Of a stretch of 13,293 nucleotides of DNA, positions 7,109 through 13,293 are shown in pieces. Position 1 is the stretch's first letter, and every line of letters starts with the position of its first letter. A model generated the notes under the pieces. It was not told where the DNA came from. It saw only the letters and a program-made list of their open reading frames with translations, and ran no database searches. The stretch lies in NCBI GenBank assembly GCA_017536845.1, contig JAFWCP010000378.1:1-13293 (forward strand). The letters are read 5' to 3'. The translations under genes were made by a program, and so were the position numbers. This DNA is from Solobacterium sp. (GTDB taxonomy: Bacteria; Bacillota_I; Bacilli_A; Erysipelotrichales; Erysipelotrichaceae).

Positions 7109-8142
7109 TTATTCAATCATCAGAACAAGGCGCTGGCCACATTCGATCATTTCAATGTAATCTTCTGTGATGAAGTCATCCATGTGGAGTACCTTCCCAA
7201 GATCTTCTTCCTGACTTGATGCAAGAATGATTCCTTCTCCTTTGGTAAAGATAATTGGCTGACTGAATCTGGCAGCATGGAACTCTGGATGTTCCTCAGA
7301 ATAAATACGGAATACGGAATTTTCTGCTGTCAGCAGGCTGACAGGACAGCGCGACGCTCGAAGCTGCACAAACCTCAGTAAACCTTCATTGATCTCAGTC
7401 TGGAAATAATACTCTGCATTGTTGTCGAGCATGAATCCATCGGCACGATTCGGGCTTGTAACCCATTGACCATCATGGTAATACTGCCTGAGGATTGAAT
7501 AGGAAGCATCCTCATCAGCATGGCTAAGATGAAGCCGGTAATAGGTAAAGACAGCGCCGGCTGATTGATCAGGCAGCAGAATATCAGCTTTTTTCTGCAG
7601 ACTGTCTGCCAGGTCATGATAGGAAATCATTTCAATTTGAGTAGGCAAGCATTCATCACCTTTGGAAATCACTTCATCCGGAACATGGCGGTCCAGAATA
7701 TCAAGCATCCTCAGGGAACCAGCATAATGATAATACCGGGCAGGGTTAACAACGTCGCTGATGACGATGGTGTCGGCATCAGATATCAGCCTTTCATTGC
7801 CCTGGCTGTCCGTAAAACGGCAGTATACGGAAAAAAAGAATGGCCGACGGAGTTTTCTGTTTCCCTGACAGATACAGCTGTGAGTTCGTTCATCAGAGCC
7901 TGGATTTCATCTGGGTTGTCAAGTTTGATATAAGCTCCTGATCCATTTTCATAGCGCAGATCAGCCTCAAACTGTATCGGATCAATCTGAATCAGTTCAG
8001 TGATTTTCAATGCATTATCCGTTGCAGCAATTTCAGATGTGACACTCTCCGGAACGGCAGAGGATTCAGCTGATGGAACAGACAAGCCGACACAACCGAC
8101 AGTAAATGCTGTAAGTAAAAAGGGCAAAAAATGATATTTCAT
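7109..8142 (-). pseudogene. Frameshifted putative lipoprotein of unknown function (slippery T7 at the break)
   Basis: The gene starts at the ATG at 8142-8140 with GGAG 8 nt upstream. Residues 1-104 read MKYHFLPFLLTAFTVGC, an exported and possibly lipidated N-terminus with an imperfect lipobox (TVGC), then a Ser/Glu-rich linker and a domain containing IQIDPIQFEADLRYENGSG. At the coding-strand run of seven T (7837-7831) this frame gives only FFPYTAV and stops at 7786. The -1 frame from the same run continues without a stop, VYCRFTDSQGNERLISDADT, into a 199-residue open stretch ending at 7109. One extra T, or a -1 ribosomal slip on T TTT TTT, would give a single product of about 344 residues. 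I do not recognise the family. It lies 39 nt downstream of the protease gene, probably the same operon. Possible explanations are mutation, phase variation, recoding or a base-calling error. Confidence 0.7.
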
Positions 8143-8181
8143 AAAGAAACTCCATTATTTGATCATAGAGGTTAAAGCTTG

Positions 8182-9240
8182 TCAATACAGATAAATATCT
8201 GTGCAAACACCATAGATCCAGAAGTATGTAGGATGATCGTTTGCCGGATGCCAGATGATGTTGACATAGTTTGCAGAGGTAATAAGAGGATCCCGACAGA
8301 TGAGGTAGTCAGTTGATCCATAAATCACGCCTGTTACAGGCATCGTATGGAGCAATGATCCCAGTCCGCCGGATGGATAAGGCATTTGTCCGACCATAAC
8401 AATGGAAGGCCGTCCGTAAACAATATTGATTCTGATTGTATCGATCAAGTTGTAATACGGGGCAGTATAACCCGCAGGAGTCCATGAACAGTAAAACGAT
8501 CCTGAAAATGAGTGGCTGCCCAGGCTGGATACATAGGAAGTCAAACCATTCTGCAAGTCAACCAGGCCCACATTGCCTTGTCCGATGTAATTTGATATGA
8601 GCTGGTTTGCCAGCGTTGTGCCGGTGAAAGGGAGGTCATTGAATCCTTTGTGCTCTTTCCAATACTGCAGAACCATGGCAGCACTGGTTGCAGCACAGGA
8701 ATTTCCTGTTGGCTGATGAATGAAAGTCATTGCGGGACTTAGGGTATATGCAGCAATTCTGGTATGGTTTAACGGATCTGGATGAACAGATGACGCTGTT
8801 TTTCTGGCAGGCAGATCGCTGATTGTGCAGATTTCCTGCGTTATGATATTCTCAAAACTGCTCTCTTTCACCTTCCTGAAATAGCTTCTTAAGCCAAGAT
8901 AATACAGTTTTTCATCCGGAAAGCTCAAATCATAATCATCAGTGAATTCTGATACATAGAATTTTTCCCCAAATTCAGCAACCTGAATGTATCCGACACT
9001 GTCTGAATCTGCAATGATGGCGAGTACACCATTTTGTGTATCATCTGGTGAAAAACCGGGATGAACTCTTGGATTTCCATGGCAGTATAATCTTGACCAT
9101 CAATCTGGCAGGAACGTAGTTCTGCTAAAAACTGAGCAGCATACTGCATTGCCGCTGAATCGGCTTTTTTTGAAACATTGATTGTCTGGAATCTGGGCAA
9201 TCAGTAAAAACGCAGAAACTGCTGTCTTCAAGATTCTCAT
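8182..9240 (-). pseudogene. Secreted C39/papain-like cysteine protease, frame broken twice in the N-terminal third
   Basis: The true start is the ATG at 9240-9238, with a full AAGGAGG (9253-9247) six bases upstream. It encodes a signal peptide, MRILKTAVSAFLLIAQI. That frame stops at 9102-9100. The middle segment NVSKKADSAAMQYAAQFLAEL reads in another frame (open from 9200 to 8925). Then VLAIIADSDSVGYIQVAEFG onward returns to the first frame and stays open to TGA at 8184-8182. The resulting order is signal peptide, a prodomain reminiscent of streptopain (C10) propeptides, then a peptidase domain. The peptidase domain has QPTGNSCAATSAAMVLQYW with the candidate nucleophile Cys (codon 8697-8695), LLHTMPVTG with the candidate His (8349-8347), and CRDPL with the Asp (about 8292). 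All active-site residues survive. About 352 residues if repaired. Subfamily is uncertain: C39-like or C10-like. Confidence 0.75.
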
Positions 9241-9246
9241 TTTATA

Positions 9247-9253
9247 CCTCCTT
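9247..9253 (-). promoter_or_regulatory. Perfect ribosome binding site that fixes the protease start
   Basis: AAGGAGG on the minus strand, six bases before the ATG at 9240. It shows that translation was meant to begin at the signal peptide and not at the internal TTG codons that open the downstream fragments. Confidence 0.85.
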
Positions 9254-9337
9254 CATAGAATAATGAAACACGGGATCATTTTGACCTGATTGCAGCCATG
9301 ATAGATGCGGCAATTTCATATAAGGGATCTTTAACAG

Positions 9338-9346
9338 ATTTTAGCA
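9338..9346 (-). promoter_or_regulatory. Candidate extended -10 promoter (TGcTAAAAT) for the protease-lipoprotein operon
   Basis: On the minus strand TGC (9346-9344) is followed by TAAAAT (9343-9338). No good -35 is visible. Transcription would start near 9331, giving a leader of about 90 nt before the ATG at 9240. A LytTR-like box pair lies further upstream (9409-9438). Confidence 0.45.
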
Positions 9347-9408
9347 TGATTACGAAAGAGTAAACAGGATATCGCGACTCAGCAAGCAATGAAATACATG
9401 TATATGCA

Positions 9409-9438
9409 CTGAACGGTAAGAAAATGATGATTTACTGC
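9409..9438 (-). promoter_or_regulatory. Candidate LytTR-type binding-site pair
   Basis: On the minus strand GCAGTAAAT (9438-9430) and ACCGTTCAG (9417-9409) are direct repeats with 12 nt between them, a 21-bp period. The second fits the generic LytTR consensus [TA][AC][CA]GTTN[AG][TG] at all positions; the first fits 7 of 9. They lie upstream of the candidate minus-strand promoter, next to a LytTR regulator gene. Confidence 0.45.
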
Positions 9439-9454
9439 CTTTTTCAGGGTGCGG

Positions 9455-9470
9455 GAACCTGAGAACCTGA
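9455..9470 (+). repeat. Tandem direct repeat GAACCTGA x2
   Basis: Two adjacent perfect 8-bp copies (9455-9462 and 9463-9470), followed by a partial third, taaaCTGA. They lie in the divergent intergenic region, which otherwise shows no gene between 9241 and 9621. Confidence 0.6.
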
Positions 9471-9522
9471 TAAACTGAATCGGTATCGGAATAGCGGCAG
9501 TGAATTCTGATATCAGACAATA

Positions 9523-9602
9523 GATTCTGCAGTACGACGCAAACTTGTAATCGAAAAACAAAAGAGGAATTTTTGTGGAATAAGTAGTAAATGATTCTGC
9601 AG
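9523..9602 (+). repeat. Direct repeat GATTCTGCAG, two copies 70 bp apart
   Basis: Perfect 10-bp copies at 9523-9532 and 9593-9602. The second ends 4 nt before the extended -10 of the response-regulator promoter, so it covers the spacer region. A weaker relative, GAATTCTGA, lies at 9502-9510. It could be an operator; no protein is identified. Confidence 0.45.
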
Positions 9603-9605
9603 CAA

Positions 9606-9614
9606 TGATATAAT
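9606..9614 (+). promoter_or_regulatory. Extended -10 promoter (TGaTATAAT) of the two-component operon, predicted leaderless
   Basis: TG at 9606-9607, then TATAAT at 9609-9614. The ATG of the regulator is at 9622, exactly 7 nt after the hexamer, the same geometry as at 569-582. No Shine-Dalgarno sequence precedes the ATG. Confidence 0.7.
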
Positions 9615-9621
9615 CAAAGAT

Positions 9622-10302
9622 ATGATAGGTAGAATTAAAGTGGCAGTGATTGATGACACCGAATCTGATATTTGGAAAATAGCACACCTGGTCAGAAGAG
9701 CAATCCCAGAATGCGAAGTTGACAGTTATCTGAACCTGCGTGCATTTGTGGCTGCGAATAAAAACTATGACCTGACCATCATGGATGTGATGATCGGTGA
9801 TACGAAAGCATTCAGCTTCTCGGAAATCGTTCTGGCAAGGACAGAATTCATTGTCTATGCCAGTATTGTGAAAGAAGCAATCACTCTTGCCTTTGGCCCG
9901 AAGGTACTGGGGTATCTGGTCAAAACCGATCCGGATTCTGTGAATGTGGTGAAATTGAAAGATATCTATGATAAGTATTTCAGTTCGTTCATCAACATTC
10001 CCAGAACCGACATACGGGTCAATGCCCGCAAGATCATGTATATGATTGCCAAAGGCGGGAATATATACATCCATATCGAACCGGATAAGGTGATTGAGGT
10101 AAGCCGGGTTGCGGCTAACGATATTCTTGATCTAAAGGAATACCCTTATCTGCACAGGGTAAGAAGGGGAATCATTGTTAACCTTCGGTATATCCGTTCC
10201 ATGAGCGGAAATAATGTCGAAATGACCGATGGGATGAAAATTGTGCCCAGCAGAAGAGAATACAAACAGGTATTTGAATCGTTTAAAGGACAGTTTATAT
10301 GA
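9622..10302 (+). CDS. LytTR-family response regulator (AgrA-like)
   Basis: 226 residues. The receiver domain (about 4-120) has the acidic pair D11-D12, the phosphoacceptor D55 in LTIMDVMIGD, and the conserved lysine K101 in GYLVKTD, so it appears able to be phosphorylated. The C-terminal LytTR DNA-binding domain (about 130-224) has the characteristic LHRVRRGIIVNLRYIRSM and a preceding strand pair, IYIHIEPDKVIEV. LytTR regulators bind pairs of 9-bp direct repeats one or two helical turns apart, and a candidate pair lies about 190-210 bp upstream. Its stop overlaps the start of the sensor gene by four bases. The start codon coincides with the predicted transcription start, so translation is likely leaderless. 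Family assignment is confident; the regulon is inferred. Confidence 0.9.
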   Translation: MIGRIKVAVIDDTESDIWKIAHLVRRAIPECEVDSYLNLRAFVAANKNYDLTIMDVMIGDTKAFSFSEIVLARTEFIVYASIVKEAITLAFGPKVLGYLVKTDPDSVNVVKLKDIYDKYFSSFINIPRTDIRVNARKIMYMIAKGGNIYIHIEPDKVIEVSRVAANDILDLKEYPYLHRVRRGIIVNLRYIRSMSGNNVEMTDGMKIVPSRREYKQVFESFKGQFI

Positions 10303-11690
10303 ATATTGTTTGGAATGTGCTTGCAAATCTGCAGCCAGTCATTGATCTTCTGGATCTATTGGCAATTATTTTGTTTGTTTTTGCGGTCTTTTCTGATGAA
10401 AAAATTCTCGAAAATAGAGGTGACATTCTGACAACAGCGGGTGTTTTCCTGGCCTGGATCCTGTGGAATAGATATGCATATACCATTTATACCTGGCTGA
10501 AAGGGATGATTCCCATCCTTGATGGATCACCGCTGTATCAATGGATCTGGCCGCTTGCGACGATCTTCTTTGTCTGGCTGCTGATGCAGAGGAAAGCATA
10601 CGGCTCAAAAAGACAGATGATAACCATGGCGGCTGTGATCTGCATTTTCCTGTGGTTTTTTGAAATCGTGTCCGAGGGAATCGGCAGTATTGGTATTTCC
10701 ATTGCGTATGACAAGATGATCATGGAACGTGTATATGATCATCTGGATGATACTTTCATGTATGCTGTTTTCGAAAGCATAAGTCTATTTGGAAAAGCAG
10801 TTAAATGGACTGTCATGGCTGTATATCTGCCAAAAACAAAACAGTTTCTGGCGGACCTGATGTCGATTCGGTCTATGAACCATGCCGGAATGATGGCAGG
10901 CTTGATATTCCTGTACTGGGTGATTGCACAGGCGGATGCCTTGACGATAACCGAATTATTTGGTTTTGAAACATTGAACCACATGGCGTATGGCATACGG
11001 TGGCTGATCGTCATGCTTGTTCTTTTATTCTTATATTTACTGAAGCAGAAGTCTGAAGTCATGCAATTGAAAAACCGCGATATGATTTTGAACAGGTCTT
11101 TGGAGGAATGCGAAAAGCAGGTTGTTGATATTCAAAAGCAGGAACAGATGGTCATTGAAAACCATGTCCTTGCGGAAAGGCTTTCCACCCTTCAGAAACT
11201 GGTTGAAAAAGGAAATCAGGAGGAACTGGCTGCTTTCCTGGAGGTCTGCAGGAAGCCAATGGATGCAGAAAACAGGCAGACGGTTTACAGTGCGAACAGT
11301 GTTGTGAATGCGGTGCTGAATTATAAACAGGAACATAATCCTGAGTTTCAATTTGAAGTTCAGTCGACAATTGATAATCAATGCGGGATCCTCTCCTATG
11401 ACCTGGGCATTATCGTCATGCATCTGATTGATCAGAGGCTGTCAAAGATCAGGGAAAATCAGGAAGAAAAAAAGGTTGTTCTGCATTTAAATGCGACGGA
11501 AAAAATGCTGATCATTGACATTCCGGGAGCTTTGTATGACAATAACGAAGAGAAAGAAACCATGAATTATGCCGTGGTTGACAACCTGATCAGGAAATAT
11601 CATGGCCATTTCTCAGACGCAGACAGCCATTCAGAAATCAATGAAGTGATTCTGGTCAAAGAAGACAAGAAAGAAAAGGAGAAAGTATGA
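10299..11690 (+). CDS. Polytopic membrane sensor, AgrC-like but with a degenerate histidine-kinase core
   Basis: 463 residues. About six or seven hydrophobic segments (roughly 15-31, 44-66, 81-96, 107-125, 154-176, 197-215, 233-248) precede a coiled-coil-like region (250-290). NHVLAERLSTLQKLVEKGN (288-306) aligns by eye with the GHKL dimerisation helix RHDxxNHLxxL. H289 falls on the phosphoacceptor, but the next Asp is Val and the Asn is Glu. VLNYKQEHNPEFQFEV (339-354) matches the usual lead-in to the ATPase domain. The N box, normally NLLDNA, reads MHLIDQR (374-380), and the Gly boxes are missing (IDIPGALYDNN, then MNYAVVDNL). ATP binding is therefore doubtful. It overlaps the regulator by four bases and the next gene by four bases. 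It was probably a partner kinase; it may now be a pseudokinase or an inhibitor. Confidence 0.78.
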   Translation: MNIVWNVLANLQPVIDLLDLLAIILFVFAVFSDEKILENRGDILTTAGVFLAWILWNRYAYTIYTWLKGMIPILDGSPLYQWIWPLATIFFVWLLMQRKAYGSKRQMITMAAVICIFLWFFEIVSEGIGSIGISIAYDKMIMERVYDHLDDTFMYAVFESISLFGKAVKWTVMAVYLPKTKQFLADLMSIRSMNHAGMMAGLIFLYWVIAQADALTITELFGFETLNHMAYGIRWLIVMLVLLFLYLLKQKSEVMQLKNRDMILNRSLEECEKQVVDIQKQEQMVIENHVLAERLSTLQKLVEKGNQEELAAFLEVCRKPMDAENRQTVYSANSVVNAVLNYKQEHNPEFQFEVQSTIDNQCGILSYDLGIIVMHLIDQRLSKIRENQEEKKVVLHLNATEKMLIIDIPGALYDNNEEKETMNYAVVDNLIRKYHGHFSDADSHSEINEVILVKEDKKEKEKV

Positions 11691-12220
11691 TTCGTTTACT
11701 GAAAACCGTTGTGACGGCAGCCATGGCAGCGGCACAGATTTTTACAGCCCAGCCGGTCATCACCAAGGAGGAAATGCCGGTGCAGGCATCCCTGCAGGAA
11801 GAAAGCTATGCAAATGGAGAATATCATGCCGAGTATCTTGATGAGGATGGTGAGGCAATTGTCCTGAGCATTACCAACGGAACCATTACCCAGGGCAGCT
11901 ATCAGAGTGGAGGAAACTGGTATACATGGACCAATGCCCTGGTGAGTGTATCTTACAGCGGATCTGTCATGCAGTTTCGGGCGAACTTCGCCGGTTCACA
12001 GTATGATGCCGAAATTACGAGTGTTTACAGTCCCTATAACAATATATCCTATGTTGTATCAAGTTCTCTGTCTATTCCCCGCTCTTATACAAATAATTCA
12101 ACCCCGGCCAGAGCGGTTTATTCGCTGACGACAAGCCAGTATTTATGGCAGCTGGTTTTGTCCGTTCCCAAAGGAAGCTTCAACCCTACGGCATATCTTT
12201 CCAAAACTGCTCTTTCATAA
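11687..12220 (+). CDS. Small secreted protein of unknown function, third gene of the two-component operon
   Basis: 177 residues. A clear signal peptide (MIRLLKTVVTAAMAAAQIF, cleavage probably after the Ala run or near FTA) is followed by a mature protein of about 150 residues rich in Ser, Tyr, Asn and Thr with alternating hydrophobics, suggesting a beta sandwich. There is one Gly-Asn-Trp-Tyr-Thr-Trp cluster (80s) and no cysteine. The pattern of short strands and YSPYNN...ARAVYSL is reminiscent of small secreted DUF5626-type proteins, but I hold this loosely. The start overlaps the sensor stop (ATGA) and has AAGGAG upstream, so it is co-translated with the sensor. Its signal peptide resembles that of the divergent protease. 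A role as ligand, processed signal or protease partner is inference only. Confidence 0.75.
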   Translation: MIRLLKTVVTAAMAAAQIFTAQPVITKEEMPVQASLQEESYANGEYHAEYLDEDGEAIVLSITNGTITQGSYQSGGNWYTWTNALVSVSYSGSVMQFRANFAGSQYDAEITSVYSPYNNISYVVSSSLSIPRSYTNNSTPARAVYSLTTSQYLWQLVLSVPKGSFNPTAYLSKTALS

Positions 12221-12243
12221 TCATCTTCTGGGCTGCACAGAAT

Positions 12244-12287
12244 CCAGAGAAAAACAGCGCGGTGCATTGCATCGCGCTGTTTCTGGT
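12244..12287. terminator. Hairpin terminator shared by convergent genes
   Basis: AAACAGCGCG (12252-12261) pairs with CGCGCTGTTT (12273-12282), extended inward by G-U and TGC/GCA around ATT. Outer CCAG/CTGG arms (12244-12247 with 12284-12287) add to it. The U-run is better on the minus strand (TTTTTCTC), so it mainly serves the helicase gene, but it probably also stops the plus-strand operon. Confidence 0.82.
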
Positions 12288-13293
12288 TATTCAAGAAGCT
12301 TGATGAGATCTTCTTTGGAAAGGGCGGCAGAGGAAATGGACTGGTCACTTAAGATTCTCTGGAACAGTCCGGATTTTTCCTGCTGCAGAGCCAGGATTCT
12401 TTCCTCGATGGAATTTGACATGATCAGCCGGAAGACGGATACAACATTCTTCTGTCCAATCCGGTGGGCTCTGTCACTGGCCTGGTTTTCTACCGCGGTA
12501 TTCCACCAGGGGTCATAATGGATAACGACATCTGCGGCAGTCAGGTTGACGCCGGTGCCGCCTGCCTTGAGTGAAATACAGAAGACAGGGACATCGTCAT
12601 GCTGGAAGGATTCGACCATTTCCGCACGTTTGGATTTCGGCGTTGCACCGGTTATCAGGTGGTAGGGGATCTGTTCTTCTTCCAGGCGTTTGTTCAGGAT
12701 ATCCAGCATGGTTGTAAACTGTGAGAACAGCAATACTTTATGGCCGGATTCAACAGAGGTCTTCACCATTTCAATGCAGAGGTCTGTCTTGGCGGAATTG
12801 CCCTGGTAATCATTGTAAAGCAGGTCAGGATCACAGCAGATCTGTCTGAGCCTTGTCAGTTCAGCAAGGATCTGGATTCTGTTTTCCATATATTCCTTAT
12901 CCGTCTTGCCGAGCAGGTCTGCTTTCAGGCTCTGTACTCTGGCGTTGTAGAGTTCTTTCTGCTCACCTTCAAGCGGTGCATAGAACACTTTTTCCAGCTT
13001 GTCCGGGAGATCCTTGAGGACATCTTTCTTCACCCTTCTCAGGACAAAGGAAGAAATCATGTGCTGGAGTTCATGGCTTGAATCTTCATCTTCTTCCCTG
13101 ACAATAGGGATCTCATACAGGGAACGGAAACGACGGTAGGAGAACAGATAACCAGGCATCAGGTAATCAAAGATTGACCATAATTCCGACAGCCTGTTTT
13201 CAATCGGCGTACCGGTCAGAGCAATCTTGAAGTCGGAGCGGATGGTCTTGACTGCCTGCGATGCCTGGGTGCCGGCATTCTTGATATACTGGG
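12287..13293 (-). CDS. SNF2-family DEAD/DEAH-box helicase, C-terminal part (5' partial)
   Basis: The frame is open to the window edge, so the start lies beyond 13293; the internal ATG at 13159 is not the start. Visible SNF2/Superfamily 2 motifs are motif III ALTGTPIENRLSELWSIFDYL (coding at about 13230-13170), then SSFVLRRVKKDVLKDLPDK. The second RecA-like lobe follows with VLLFSQFTTMLDIL (motif IV), SLKAGGTGVNLTAADVVIHYDPWWN (motif V) and SDRAHRIGQKN (motif VI, arginine finger). The C-terminal tail EERILALQQEK is typical of bacterial SNF2 proteins. These are ATP-dependent DNA translocases, associated in bacteria with RNA polymerase recycling (RapA), repair or restriction. The upstream domains needed to decide are outside the window. 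The stop TAA lies within the shared terminator, convergent with the secreted-protein gene. Confidence 0.93.
   Translation of the reverse strand, partial: QYIKNAGTQASQAVKTIRSDFKIALTGTPIENRLSELWSIFDYLMPGYLFSYRRFRSLYEIPIVREEDEDSSHELQHMISSFVLRRVKKDVLKDLPDKLEKVFYAPLEGEQKELYNARVQSLKADLLGKTDKEYMENRIQILAELTRLRQICCDPDLLYNDYQGNSAKTDLCIEMVKTSVESGHKVLLFSQFTTMLDILNKRLEEEQIPYHLITGATPKSKRAEMVESFQHDDVPVFCISLKAGGTGVNLTAADVVIHYDPWWNTAVENQASDRAHRIGQKNVVSVFRLIMSNSIEERILALQQEKSGLFQRILSDQSISSAALSKEDLIKLLE

Noticed and set aside
8925..9200. Separate 91-residue gene starting at TTG 9200
   Set aside because: It has no ribosome binding site of its own, while a perfect one precedes the signal peptide at 9240. Its first half reads as the middle of the broken protease and its second half is out of frame with the sensible protein.
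9379..10074. Minus-strand open frame of 231 codons
   Set aside because: It overlaps most of the receiver-domain coding sequence, is compositionally odd (His, Ile and Phe rich) and has no start signal; a shadow of the regulator gene and intergenic DNA.
1..13293. CRISPR array, tRNA, rRNA, insertion sequence or attachment site
   Set aside because: No spaced identical repeats, no tRNA-like cloverleaf or CCA end, no transposase or integrase frame and no paired terminal repeats were seen on reading both strands by eye.

Overview
The window looks like a chromosomal stretch from a low-to-moderate GC Bacillota (Firmicutes). The evidence is purine-rich Shine-Dalgarno sites (one full AAGGAGG), a perfect sigma-A promoter (TTGACA-17-TATAAT), a lysine riboswitch with a transcription terminator, short intrinsic terminators, an AgrA-type LytTR regulator and the ACT/UPF0210 gene pair. 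An Erysipelotrichia-like host is possible, but this is only an impression from the proteins. No tRNA, rRNA, CRISPR array, insertion sequence or prophage gene is visible.

Layout. (1) 1-506: 3' end of an alkaline-phosphatase-superfamily gene. (2) 582-4387, plus strand: a probable operon of lipoprotein, ACT-domain protein, UPF0210 protein and a sigma-70-like protein with a C-terminal membrane anchor. It starts at an extended -10 placed so close to the ATG that the mRNA should be leaderless, and it ends at a GAAA-loop terminator (4394-4416). (3) 4429-7088: sigma-A promoter, lysine riboswitch, terminator, then meso-diaminopimelate dehydrogenase (ddh) and diaminopimelate decarboxylase (lysA) with a 4-base overlap, closed by a strong hairpin. 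This is a lysine-controlled meso-DAP/lysine unit. (4) 7109-9240, minus strand: a secreted C39/papain-like cysteine protease followed by a lipoprotein. Both reading frames are broken, and each break can be placed at or beside a homopolymer run. (5) 9241-9621: divergent intergenic region with a promoter for each side, a LytTR-type box pair with 21-bp periodicity, and short direct repeats. (6) 9622-12220, plus strand: a LytTR response regulator (apparently leaderless), a polytopic AgrC-like sensor whose kinase core is badly degenerate, and a small secreted protein, joined by 4-base overlaps. (7) 12244-12287: a hairpin shared by convergent genes, then the C-terminal part of a SNF2-family helicase on the minus strand, running off the window end.

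Working together. Regions 4-6 read as one accessory cell-surface module set between housekeeping genes: an unusual two-component system, a small exported protein with a signal peptide resembling that of the divergent protease, and the protease/lipoprotein operon as the likely target through the LytTR boxes. The protease side is either decaying, phase-variable, subject to recoding, or affected by homopolymer sequencing errors. The sequence alone cannot decide between these.
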